This document shows, piece after piece, positions 1 to 6,885 of a DNA stretch of 13,709 nucleotides; the stretch's first letter is position 1, and every line of letters starts with the position of its first letter. Source of the DNA: Ignavibacteria bacterium (GTDB lineage: Bacteria; Bacteroidota; Ignavibacteria; UBA10030; UBA6906). The stretch lies in assembly GCA_029859455.1 (NCBI GenBank), contig JAOUDE010000028.1:1-13709 (forward strand), given 5' to 3'. The notes under the pieces were generated by a model, which had not been told where the DNA came from, searched no databases, and saw nothing but the letters and a program-made list of their open reading frames with translations. Made by a program: the position numbers and the translations under genes.

Positions 1-208
1 CAATTACCCGGAGGTGATGTTGCCTCAGATGTCCGAGGAGGGCGGTCGAATTGTATTGTCTGCGTTCAGGATCATAGAAAGAGGACATCTCGAGATAGAG
101 CCGCATCGTTCTAACCTCAAACGGGAGAGACCGCGTCAGCTCTGATCGGAGGAAATCCAGGGTCTCCTCACCGATCCCGTCGAGCGGCCAGAGGTTAATT
201 GTCTTCAC
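1..208 (-). CDS. Archaemetzincin-like zinc peptidase, N-terminal fragment
   Basis: This is a partial gene: 69 codons are visible, starting with GTG at 208 and running off the left edge. The N-terminus reads as a short beta strand with Pro and Asp (KTINLWPLDGIGEE). It is followed at residues 44-58 by FYDPERRQYNSTALL, which closely resembles the 'YDPxRxQYxST' stretch of archaemetzincins (peptidase family M54), small soluble zinc peptidases of archaea and some bacteria. The catalytic HExxH zinc motif and downstream cysteines would lie outside the window, so activity cannot be judged. The GTG start overlaps the TGA stop of the sigma-54 response regulator by four bases (GTGA), suggesting translational coupling. 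Its place at the end of a redox-regulator operon is unexplained. The family call rests mainly on the one motif, remembered rather than searched. Confidence 0.68.
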   Translation of the reverse strand, partial: MKTINLWPLDGIGEETLDFLRSELTRSLPFEVRTMRLYLEMSSFYDPERRQYNSTALLGHLRQHHLRVI

Positions 209-1551
209 AGTCTACGCTTGAGGCCGAACTTGTCGATCTTGTTGTACAGCGTGACTCTGTCGATGTCAAGAACCCTGGCGCTCTTGCTGATGTTCCACCC
301 GGTTTCATGGAGAATGGTCCTGATATGATCCCGTTCTACCTCTGCCAGCTTCTTCCCGCCGGTTGCGTCACTCTCCGGTGCCCTGATGGACAGATGTTCA
401 GGTCCGATTGTATCCCCCTCGCAGAGGACCAGAGCTCGCTCTACGGCATTCTCAAGTTCCCGCACATTCCCTGGCCAGCGGTGAGTCCGGAGGGCACTCA
501 TGGCACCTTCAGAGAACGATGTGACACATTTGTTCATCCTTTTCGCGTGCTTCAGGAGGAAATGATGGGCCAGGATAGGGATATCGCTCTCGCGTGAACG
601 GAGAGGAGGGATTTCAATAGGAAAGACATTGAGACGGTAAAAGAGGTCCTCCCGAAAAGCCCCCTCCTTGACGGCCTGTTCAAGATCCCTGTTGGTCGCA
701 CTGATCACCCTGAAATCCGAGAGGATCATCTCGCTGCCGCCAACTCGCATAAACTGCTTTGTTTCCAGGACCCGGAGGAGGTCCATTTGCGTCTTACCGT
801 CGATATTTCCAATCTCGTCCAGAAAGAGAGTCCCGCCGTCCGCCAGCTCAACTTTTCCCTTTCTGCGGTATTGTGCTCCTGTGAAGGCGCCGCGTTCGTG
901 CCCAAACAATTCGCTCTCAAGGAGTGATTCCGTCATCGCTCCGCAATTGACGACAACGAGCGGGAAGTATCGTCTCGGACTTGTTCCATGGATTGCCCCG
1001 GCCACCAATTCCTTTCCTGTACCGCTTTCTCCCCTGATCAAAATCGTGGTATTGGTCGGCGCCACGGAGCGAATTGTGTTCCTGAGCTGATCCATGACCG
1101 CAGACTCGCCGATGATCGTTCTTTCCTCCGACAACATGTCGACAGTGTTTCTCAGGCGGATGTTCTCCTCCGTCAGAAACCTCTCCTTGATTACATTCTT
1201 GACAAGGTGATCCAGATAGTCGGGATCAATAGGTTTGGTGACATAATCGTATGCTCCGCATTTCAGCGCTTTCACCGCAGTCTCGACCGAAGCGAATGCC
1301 GTAATCATGATGACTGTGGTTTCCGGGTTGATTTCTCTTACTCTCTGGAGCAATTCGACCCCGTCCATTCCGGGCATTTTTATGTCGACAAGGAGAATAT
1401 TCCAGGAATGCTCCTGCAGCATCCGGAGTGCCTCGGCACCACTGGCTGCCGACTCCGCCTTGAACCCATCCTCCCGGAACCATTTGGTCAGAGATTCTCT
1501 GACAATTTTCTCGTCATCGACGATGAGGATACTGACTCCTGACGTTTTCAT
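205..1551 (-). CDS. Sigma-54-dependent response regulator (NtrC/ZraR type)
   Basis: A 448-residue enhancer-binding protein with the full three-domain layout. The receiver domain covers residues 6-120, with acidic pair D12-D13, phospho-acceptor D56 and conserved T84 and K106. The AAA+ sigma-54 domain covers about 146-375, with Walker A GESGTGKE (174-181), the sigma-54 contact loop GAFTGA (221-226), Walker B FLDE (243-246) and FYRLN (304-308). A Fis-type helix-turn-helix lies at about 403-446. The ATG at 1551 was chosen over one 16 codons upstream because it overlaps the kinase stop codon as ATGA and begins right before the receiver fold. It should be phosphorylated by the haem-binding kinase encoded just upstream and activate sigma-54 promoters. 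The nearest strong candidate is at the head of this same strand (6652-6667). All key residues are present. Confidence 0.95.
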   Translation of the reverse strand: MKTSGVSILIVDDEKIVRESLTKWFREDGFKAESAASGAEALRMLQEHSWNILLVDIKMPGMDGVELLQRVREINPETTVIMITAFASVETAVKALKCGAYDYVTKPIDPDYLDHLVKNVIKERFLTEENIRLRNTVDMLSEERTIIGESAVMDQLRNTIRSVAPTNTTILIRGESGTGKELVAGAIHGTSPRRYFPLVVVNCGAMTESLLESELFGHERGAFTGAQYRRKGKVELADGGTLFLDEIGNIDGKTQMDLLRVLETKQFMRVGGSEMILSDFRVISATNRDLEQAVKEGAFREDLFYRLNVFPIEIPPLRSRESDIPILAHHFLLKHAKRMNKCVTSFSEGAMSALRTHRWPGNVRELENAVERALVLCEGDTIGPEHLSIRAPESDATGGKKLAEVERDHIRTILHETGWNISKSARVLDIDRVTLYNKIDKFGLKRRL

Positions 1552-3203
1552 CTGTTGTTGCCTTCGGTGAGAGATTCCGTTCCGTGATCCTCCGGGCAAG
1601 CCTGGGGGGATGGAAGCCGGATGAAAATGGAAGTGCCTGACGGGGAGGTCGATTCGATGCTTATGGTCCCTCTGTGACGGCGGATTATTCCGTACACGAT
1701 CGCCAGCCCAAGCCCCACACCTGTTCCCCCCGACTTGGTTGTAAAAAACGGCTCGAACACATGACGCTTCACTTCGTCCGTCATTCCGATCCCCGTGTCT
1801 GAAACATGGACCAGAACGGACTTGCTATCATGGCTCACCTCAGCCGTAATTCTGAGGCTGCCACCCTCGTCGTTTCCGCCGATCCGGGACATCGCCTCAA
1901 TCGCGTTCACCGAAAGAGCGATAAAGACCTGCTCCATTTCATGACGGCTCCCCTCGATGACTGCTTCCGGAGGGCAGTCCACGCTTATCGACACATTGTG
2001 TACACGGGCGTGATGGCCGATGAGAGAGATGCACCGATCGATCACCTCACGGAGCTGAACCGGTCCCGACACTGCGTGATCCCGGCGTGCGAAGAGGAGA
2101 AGGTCCTTGACAATGGTACCGCACCGTCTGGTTTCATCTGCCACGAGACTGAGGTCAGATGTGATCTCCTGTTCCGTTTCAGCAGGAAGGGACAGCTTCC
2201 TGATCCGTTTGATGAGGAGTTTTGCAAAGGTCAGAATCCCCTCCAACGGATTATTCAATTCGTGGGCCACGGATGCCGCGAGGTTTCCAAGAGAAGCCAT
2301 CTTTTCAACGTGCAGCATCTGGCGGTGAATCGCTTCAAGTTCATTTGTTTTTTCGCGGACCTTTTCTTCCAGTGTGCGGGACCATCCGGTCAACTCTTCC
2401 CTCGCTGTGAACAGCTCCGAGGTCATGACATTGAACTGGTCAGCTAGTTCGCCGATTTCGCTCCGTTGCCGAAGAAAGATCTTCCGTGAAAGTCTGCCGG
2501 AGCCTACATCCTTCATACCTGTGATCAAAGAATGAACAGGGCGATGAATGACGATCCAGATGAAAATCCCGGAGACCAGGCTGCTGAGCGCGACAGCGCC
2601 GATCGAAAACAGAATGTGGCGGTTGGCAGATGCCTGCAATTCGGAATCGATTGTGACGAGGGACATCTGGAGATCAAGAATCCCCAGGATCGTTTTGTCG
2701 GCAGGGTGGGCGTGGCAGGCCGCGTCTGAGCAGGATGATTCATTCATGATCGGTGTAATCAGTCCAAGTACTCTTTCTCCTGAATGGGTGCCGAAGATCC
2801 GGTAACGTCCCTCACCCGGCGGGCGGACTTCATCCAGACTCTCTGACGGGTGGCAGGCGATGCAGGCTTCAGCACTGAGGTCAGCTTTCTGGTGAATCTC
2901 GGATTCCGTCGTTGAGAAAACGACTTCGCCGTCCTTGTTGTAGATCCGTATCCCTTCGATCCCCTGTTCACCTCCGATCGCAGAAATGATATTCTTGACC
3001 TCCTCCTTTCGGTTCTCCAGCATACTGTGGCGAGTTGACCGGATTACAAGGTCACTGAACCGCGCACCGTCAAGTTCGACGTGACTCATGAGATCGTTTC
3101 TTTGATTCTCGATTGAGAGGATGGTGAGAACGGTCAGAGCAAGGGTGGTAACCGCGCCAATCAAAAGAAAAAGGCGAAATGCAATAGTCCGGACGAGACA
3201 CAT
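1548..3203 (-). CDS. Membrane sensor histidine kinase with a c-type haem sensor domain
   Basis: A 551-residue kinase. A membrane helix at about 7-31 and another at about 196-219 bracket an extracytoplasmic sensor domain. That domain contains CIACH (C114-H118), a standard CXXCH haem c motif, and C158-SDAA-C163-H164, a CX4CH motif of the kind used in some cytochromes c3. A HAMP region (about 221-273), a coiled-coil linker, the HisKA box with H314 in AHELNNP, and an ATPase domain (N433; DTGIGM 469-474; GTGVGLGL 493-500) follow. The ATG at 3203 is preferred over one at 3260 because AGGAAGGG lies six bases upstream and the hydrophobic helix then begins at once. The gene overlaps its response regulator by ATGA. 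The likely role is sensing periplasmic redox state or a small haem ligand. The ligand is unknown. Confidence 0.92.
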   Translation of the reverse strand: MCLVRTIAFRLFLLIGAVTTLALTVLTILSIENQRNDLMSHVELDGARFSDLVIRSTRHSMLENRKEEVKNIISAIGGEQGIEGIRIYNKDGEVVFSTTESEIHQKADLSAEACIACHPSESLDEVRPPGEGRYRIFGTHSGERVLGLITPIMNESSCSDAACHAHPADKTILGILDLQMSLVTIDSELQASANRHILFSIGAVALSSLVSGIFIWIVIHRPVHSLITGMKDVGSGRLSRKIFLRQRSEIGELADQFNVMTSELFTAREELTGWSRTLEEKVREKTNELEAIHRQMLHVEKMASLGNLAASVAHELNNPLEGILTFAKLLIKRIRKLSLPAETEQEITSDLSLVADETRRCGTIVKDLLLFARRDHAVSGPVQLREVIDRCISLIGHHARVHNVSISVDCPPEAVIEGSRHEMEQVFIALSVNAIEAMSRIGGNDEGGSLRITAEVSHDSKSVLVHVSDTGIGMTDEVKRHVFEPFFTTKSGGTGVGLGLAIVYGIIRRHRGTISIESTSPSGTSIFIRLPSPQACPEDHGTESLTEGNNR

Positions 3204-3209
3204 AGGGTG

Positions 3210-3217
3210 CCCTTCCT
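3210..3217 (-). promoter_or_regulatory. Ribosome binding site deciding the haem-kinase start
   Basis: AGGAAGGG on the minus strand, six bases before the ATG at 3203. No comparable purine run precedes the in-frame ATG at 3260, so this site supports the shorter, 551-residue kinase. Confidence 0.75.
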
Positions 3218-3243
3218 GGTGACACACAGACCACCCATTCGGC

Positions 3244-3259
3244 TTCACATACCGTGCCA
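3244..3259 (-). promoter_or_regulatory. Possible sigma-54 promoter for the kinase/regulator pair (weak -12)
   Basis: The minus strand reads TGGCACGGTATGTGAA. The -24 half, TGGCACGG, matches the sigma-54 consensus perfectly, but the -12 half is GTGAA rather than TTGCA, so the GC pair is missing. It sits 41 bases before the kinase ATG, nearly the same distance as the strong site at 6652-6667 from its gene (45 bases). It lies in the only sizeable gap (3204-3332) of the left operon. No terminator-like hairpin with a T-run is visible in that gap. Confidence 0.4.
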
Positions 3260-3332
3260 TCTGATGGATGCCGGAATTCTTTGAAAACCTCTGCTTGCGA
3301 ATGCTGTGTGGCCAAAACAGAATATGTTGTTC

Positions 3333-4550
3333 TCAAATATGAGAAGAAGCTTCTGCACACACTGTATCAGTCCTCCGACTCGTTGTGCGACTTCCTTGTG
3401 ATAGAACCTCCTGACGTTGACGGGCACCGGGGTCTTCCTGCGGTCCGAATACATTCAGGTATCGAACGCCGGCTGAAAACAGCGCGAATCCTACAGCTGC
3501 CAGTCCCAGCGTTATGGCTACTTCCTGCCAGCTCGGCATATAAGTTCGGTCAGGCCATTGCTCCATACTGGTTATTGCGGTGTTCAGACGGTTGGCCACA
3601 AATCCGAGCAGGACCAGGACGGAAGCATTGAAGAGGCCGTTTGCCGTGTGCCGGAATCGTGGAATGAGGAGGAGCGCAATGGGAACGAAGGTCCCGAGGA
3701 CAATCTCGACCCAGAAAAGGCCGCTTTGATATGTTGGTTCCAGAGCGAAACGTAAGGCGTCCCGGTTGATCAGATCCTGAACTCGAACCGCCAGAAACGT
3801 CGCAAGAACAACAACGACAACTCGAGCAAGGTCCGCCAGCAGGGGTACTTCGATTTTCCGTCCGAATGCCTTTGCCGAAAGCTGAGATTCGACGATTGTC
3901 ATAGCCAGCCCGGCCGCAATACTGGAGATCAGGAAAAGGAAGGGAAGAATGGTTGAGTACCAGAGTGGATGCATGCGACCCGGGATGATGATGAACAGGG
4001 AACCAAGGGATGACTGATGGAGAGTAGACAGGATAACCCCGGTGACGACTACAGGGATCGTGATCGCACGGATCACCCGGAGCGGTGCTTGAAGGTTGAA
4101 CCGCTCAAGGACTACCGGACTGAACTCGAGAGCAAGCACAACGGTATACAGCATTACACACCATGCTACTTCGAACATCACCGAAGAAGTGTTCCAGTAT
4201 ATCAGAGCGTGCCAAATAGCCCATGGTTTACCAAGATCCACCAACAGCCCTGCGATGACAAGAAGGTAACCGAGGAATGCCGTCAGGATCGTCGGTTTCA
4301 ATATCGGCCGGAAGCGTTCGATATTGAAGATATGAACCGCAGCGGCGATTGTGAATCCACCCGCAGCCAGACCAACTCCAACCAGGATATCGAAGCCGAT
4401 CCACAAGCCCCAGGGAAATCTGTCTGAAAGGTTTGTGGTTTCCCCGAGACCAAAAGCATATCGCTGTATGACTCCCACGAGTCCGATGACGATCAGTACT
4501 GCGGCAGTGAGAGACCAGAAGGAATATCTCCGTTTCCATGCTTGCTTCAT
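3333..4550 (-). CDS. HybB/NrfD-type integral membrane quinone-interacting subunit
   Basis: A 405-residue polytopic protein with roughly nine or ten hydrophobic segments spread from residue 12 to about 375, and a hydrophilic C-terminal tail. The stretch RFPWGLWIGFDILVGVGLAAG near residues 44-64 is characteristic of the HybB branch of the NrfD/PsrC family. These are haem-free subunits that exchange electrons or protons between a partner iron-sulfur protein and the quinone pool. The length is close to E. coli HybB (about 390). The ATG at 4550 overlaps the ferredoxin stop by four bases (ATGA), which strongly suggests the two form a complex. No hydrogenase large or small subunit is nearby, so the electron donor or acceptor is likely something else, possibly the cytochromes or the GcvH-like proteins. 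Confidence 0.9.
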   Translation of the reverse strand: MKQAWKRRYSFWSLTAAVLIVIGLVGVIQRYAFGLGETTNLSDRFPWGLWIGFDILVGVGLAAGGFTIAAAVHIFNIERFRPILKPTILTAFLGYLLVIAGLLVDLGKPWAIWHALIYWNTSSVMFEVAWCVMLYTVVLALEFSPVVLERFNLQAPLRVIRAITIPVVVTGVILSTLHQSSLGSLFIIIPGRMHPLWYSTILPFLFLISSIAAGLAMTIVESQLSAKAFGRKIEVPLLADLARVVVVVLATFLAVRVQDLINRDALRFALEPTYQSGLFWVEIVLGTFVPIALLLIPRFRHTANGLFNASVLVLLGFVANRLNTAITSMEQWPDRTYMPSWQEVAITLGLAAVGFALFSAGVRYLNVFGPQEDPGARQRQEVLSQGSRTTSRRTDTVCAEASSHI

Positions 4551-5305
4551 CGCAGTTCCTCCGTTTCCGAATCCCGGTGTTCGATTTTTTCAACGTATGC
4601 TCTTCGGGCTGTAATCCAGTGAATTCCGAAGAGCAGAAGGGAAGAAACAACCGCGTACTTTGGAATTTCTTTCAGGATCTTCCACGAGAGCCTGGGGATC
4701 GGCTCCGTCGGCAGGTTGTCCGGAAATCCGAGCAAACCAAACGGGACTGCCGAAAGAAAAAGAACGGAAGTTCCACCGGCTTCGTGTTCTCCATAGACAT
4801 GATCTACATATTCGCCGGGATTCTCGTTGATCCGGTGGTGGGCCTCCCGAATCAGTTCGTTCCGGTCACCGAATACGGAGGCTCCGGCAGGGCACGCCTC
4901 AACGCACGCCGGGAGCTTTCCCTGTGAGACCCGGGAATGACAGAAACTGCACTTCTTGATTCTCGGGGCAAGACTGCTCCATTCGTATTTTGGCACCGAG
5001 AAAGGACATGCCTGCATGCAATAGCGGCATCCGATGCATTTCTCCTCGTCATAGACGACTGCGCCGGTGGCGGTCTTTCGAAATGCTCCGACGAGACATG
5101 CAGAAACGCAGGTGGGCTCGACACAATGCATGCAAAGTTGTCTTACGGAGGCCTGAGGATTACCGACCTCATTGACCACTGTATACCGGGCGCAAGAGAG
5201 CTGCGTATCGTCTCCCTCAGGGAGGTCGTTGGCTGCTATGCATGCGCGTGTGCACTCGCCGCAACCGACGCACCGTGTGATATCGATCAGCATGGCGTTT
5301 GACAT
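4547..5305 (-). CDS. HybA-like ferredoxin, four [4Fe-4S] clusters, C-terminal membrane helix
   Basis: A 252-residue iron-sulfur protein of the HybA/DmsB/NrfC class. Sixteen cysteines fall in four groups: C12-C15-C18-C22, C58-C61-C66-C70, C90-C93-C96-C100 and C119-C122-C134-C138, enough for four cubane clusters. A hydrophobic segment at about 216-233 would anchor it, as in HybA. Unlike E. coli HybA there is no twin-arginine signal. The protein begins almost directly with the first cluster, so its side of the membrane is unclear: it may be cytoplasmic, or exported with a partner. GGAGGAA lies five bases before the ATG at 5305. A second ATG four codons in is less well placed. It is two bases from the upstream gene and overlaps the HybB-like gene, so it is presumably the electron-transfer partner of that membrane subunit. 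Confidence 0.92.
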   Translation of the reverse strand: MSNAMLIDITRCVGCGECTRACIAANDLPEGDDTQLSCARYTVVNEVGNPQASVRQLCMHCVEPTCVSACLVGAFRKTATGAVVYDEEKCIGCRYCMQACPFSVPKYEWSSLAPRIKKCSFCHSRVSQGKLPACVEACPAGASVFGDRNELIREAHHRINENPGEYVDHVYGEHEAGGTSVLFLSAVPFGLLGFPDNLPTEPIPRLSWKILKEIPKYAVVSSLLLFGIHWITARRAYVEKIEHRDSETEELR

Positions 5306-5307
5306 GG

Positions 5308-5949
5308 CTATTCCTCCGGAAGGGCAGCGAACCGGGTCATGAACTCTTTCCGAACCGCGGAGTCATACTCCCAGATCAGTCCCTCCATCAGTATTCCGCC
5401 ATCCTGGGCGGTGGCAATCTCGTGGCTGCTTCCCGCGGCAGCGAAGAACCGGGCGACGCTCTCTGCCTGTTTGGCCAGCCATTGCATGGGCCGGGAGACA
5501 AAGTATGACCGGGAACGGTCCCGCTCAGGATCTCTCTTGATCTTGAGCAACCATCCGCGTCCGTATGGATCCTCGATGAGTAATCGCGGATTATTGAGAG
5601 CTCTTTTGTTGACGGAGACAACAGATCCCGCTACCGGCGATGCAAGCGCCAGCATCTTCCTGCCGAAACGGAGCCTGACGATTGGTTCCCGGTCAGAGAT
5701 GACCTGGTTCCTGGTTGGCAGATGCAGAGCGTCCGGTGTCCCCGAGACCTGTGAAAGAAGCCAGTCGACACCGACTCTCAGACGGTCTCCCTCCCGTTTC
5801 TGAACCCAGATATGGTTCAGCGCGACATCGACATCATCCGGAACAACAGGTGGAATCGGAACATGCCGGTCCGCATGTCGCCGGTTCTGCAGAATCCAAT
5901 TGAACAGGATAAACACCAGTGCTGTCAGAATGACTAATAGGACGGTCAT
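5308..5949 (-). CDS. Membrane-anchored GcvH-like (lipoyl-fold) protein, second of a tandem pair
   Basis: A 213-residue protein with one N-terminal membrane helix (about 2-20), a basic linker and a domain like glycine cleavage H protein at about 42-140. The segment SPVAGSVVSVN (104-114), LNNP (118-121) and EDPYGRGWLLKIK (126-138) closely match GcvH signatures. In GcvH the lipoyl lysine lies seven residues before the Ser of SPVSG. Here that position is R97, with K98 one residue off, so lipoylation is doubtful. A C-terminal extension of about 70 residues with a QDGG motif (182-185) is shared with the neighbouring gene. It is not likely to act in glycine cleavage, since no gcvT or gcvP is present and it is anchored. 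Its position suggests a structural or redox role in the HybA/HybB-like complex. The function is unknown. Confidence 0.8.
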   Translation of the reverse strand: MTVLLVILTALVFILFNWILQNRRHADRHVPIPPVVPDDVDVALNHIWVQKREGDRLRVGVDWLLSQVSGTPDALHLPTRNQVISDREPIVRLRFGRKMLALASPVAGSVVSVNKRALNNPRLLIEDPYGRGWLLKIKRDPERDRSRSYFVSRPMQWLAKQAESVARFFAAAGSSHEIATAQDGGILMEGLIWEYDSAVRKEFMTRFAALPEE

Positions 5950-5953
5950 GAGA

Positions 5954-6607
5954 TTACCTTCCTTCCTTTCTTGCCACGTGCGTCAGGCAGGCCTTGGCTT
6001 CCGGGACCTCGTCAAGAAAGAGATCCCGTTTCAGCTCGAGCCAGTCAGCGTCACTGCAGTGCTGGGAAAAATTCTCAATCAGTTTCCCGCCGTCCTGGCT
6101 AAGAAATATTGGCGTTGGGCCGAATAACCTGAGAAGGTGAGAGCGGCCCATGTCGGCCCACGCTTCGGCCCGTTTCCCGCTCAACAAGTTTCTTAATTCG
6201 ATGGCGAGATTTGTCGGGTGGATCCTGAACAGCCAGCCTTCACCATGGGGAGAAGTGGTCACCAGCGATGGATGAAACCGGACCATTTCGTTCTTTTCGA
6301 CAACCCACCCGCTGATCGGACAGGTAAGCGTGATCTCTCGCGATCCGTGTTGAAGTGTGCAGCACGGTTCACCCTGGTGGAGCTTCTTCAGGTATCGCGG
6401 AAACCGTACGCCATCAACCAATCCAAGAACTCCGGCCGCAAGGGTATCAATACCGACCGTCACCTCACCATCGCCGGTTTGCCGGAGCCACATGTGTCCG
6501 GGATGAGTGTACTGCCTTGCGAAGACAGGCGTCCTGACCGCCTCACGTCTGAAGCGTTTGGTGAGAAGTATCAGGATCACCATGAGTAGTACAAGCAGGG
6601 TCGACAT
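5954..6607 (-). CDS. Membrane-anchored GcvH-like (lipoyl-fold) protein, first of a tandem pair
   Basis: A 217-residue protein with an N-terminal helix (about 2-17), a basic patch, then a GcvH-like domain at about 32-131. YTHPGHMWLR (33-42), VTVGIDTLAAGVLG (49-62), CPISGWVVEKN (96-106) and SPHGEGWLFRI (119-129) align with H-protein landmarks. The region where GcvH carries its lipoyl lysine reads HGSREITLT and contains no lysine at all, so it is probably not lipoylated. A QDGG motif (171-174) in the C-terminal extension is shared with the next gene. The start at 6607 was chosen over upstream in-frame codons because GGGAGG lies five bases before it, the membrane helix begins immediately, and the sigma-54 promoter at 6652-6667 would lie inside any longer version. 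It is the first gene of the left operon. Confidence 0.8.
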   Translation of the reverse strand: MSTLLVLLMVILILLTKRFRREAVRTPVFARQYTHPGHMWLRQTGDGEVTVGIDTLAAGVLGLVDGVRFPRYLKKLHQGEPCCTLQHGSREITLTCPISGWVVEKNEMVRFHPSLVTTSPHGEGWLFRIHPTNLAIELRNLLSGKRAEAWADMGRSHLLRLFGPTPIFLSQDGGKLIENFSQHCSDADWLELKRDLFLDEVPEAKACLTHVARKEGR

Positions 6608-6612
6608 GACAA

Positions 6613-6618
6613 CCTCCC
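6613..6618 (-). promoter_or_regulatory. Ribosome binding site deciding the first GcvH-like start
   Basis: GGGAGG on the minus strand, five bases before ATG 6607. It rules against the 39-codon longer in-frame extension, which has no such site. Confidence 0.8.
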
Positions 6619-6651
6619 GAAAAAGTGTTTCCGTCTTGTACTGGATTCCAT

Positions 6652-6667
6652 TGCAAGATTCCTGCCA
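6652..6667 (-). promoter_or_regulatory. Sigma-54 (-24/-12) promoter of the left operon
   Basis: The minus strand reads TGGCAGGAATCTTGCA. This matches the sigma-54 consensus TGGCACG-N4-TTGCA with a single mismatch and exact GG-N10-GC spacing. Transcription should begin near 6640, giving a leader of about 34 bases before the ATG at 6607. Two genes for sigma-54 activators lie in the window, one at the end of this same operon. The promoter therefore probably answers to the haem kinase/regulator pair, the divergent PAS kinase/regulator pair, or both. Confidence 0.88.
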
Positions 6668-6729
6668 TGGCTTCTCCCGGGTCATCAGGGCAACAGGCGT
6701 CTGCCATAAATGCTTGAAAAGCAAAACGG

Positions 6730-6745
6730 TGGGAAGATCTCCGCT
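6730..6745 (+). promoter_or_regulatory. Weak GG-N10-GC element facing the right arm
   Basis: The plus strand reads TGGGAAGATCTCCGCT. It keeps the invariant GG and GC of a sigma-54 promoter at the right spacing, but has about four mismatches to the consensus. It lies 45 bases before an in-frame ATG at 6790. It could be the promoter of the PAS kinase, or chance. Confidence 0.2.
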
Positions 6746-6755
6746 GGACCGGTCC
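6746..6755. repeat. Perfect 10-base palindrome GGACCGGTCC
   Basis: GGACCGGTCC is its own reverse complement. It lies in the divergent intergenic region, roughly 110 bases upstream of the predicted sigma-54 start site of the left operon, a usual distance for an activator site. This may be an operator half-site or chance. Confidence 0.35.
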
Positions 6756-6835
6756 GTGTCGATCGGAGTTCACTCCCGAACAGCCTTTGATGAACTACTC
6801 TGCAGCGTCTGCGGAATTCTTCAACAGACAGGTCA

Positions 6836-6857
6836 AATTGGAATTGAAAATCCAATT
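6836..6857. repeat. Inverted repeat AATTGGA-N8-TCCAATT
   Basis: Seven-base arms, AATTGGA (6836-6842) and TCCAATT (6851-6857), are separated by eight bases. They lie about 195 bases upstream of the predicted sigma-54 start of the left operon and just before the preferred PAS-kinase ATG at 6886. An overlapping inverted repeat GAATTG-N6-CAATTC can also be drawn. Spaced dyads like this are typical of enhancer sites for Fis-type sigma-54 activators, so it is a candidate activator site, unproven. Confidence 0.45.
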
Positions 6858-6885
6858 CGGTATTTTTCATTCTCGACCCTCTCTC

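Noticed and set aside
988..1542. Long open frame on the plus strand opposite the first response regulator
   Set aside because: It lies wholly antisense to a gene with complete family motifs and shows no recognisable domain or ribosome binding site.
1806..2447. Long open frame on the plus strand opposite the haem kinase
   Set aside because: A shadow of the kinase's catalytic region; its composition is cysteine- and histidine-rich by frame accident and no domain is recognisable.
3204..3260. 19-residue N-terminal extension of the haem kinase (start at 3260)
   Set aside because: No ribosome binding site there; the possible -24 element lies inside it and AGGAAGGG directly precedes the ATG at 3203.
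3333..5305. Uptake hydrogenase operon (hybA/hybB)
   Set aside because: Only the electron-transfer and membrane subunits are present; no large or small hydrogenase subunit or maturation gene is in the window.
5308..6607. Glycine cleavage system H proteins in the ordinary sense
   Set aside because: Membrane helix, missing or shifted lipoyl lysine, long C-terminal extension, and no gcvT/gcvP nearby.
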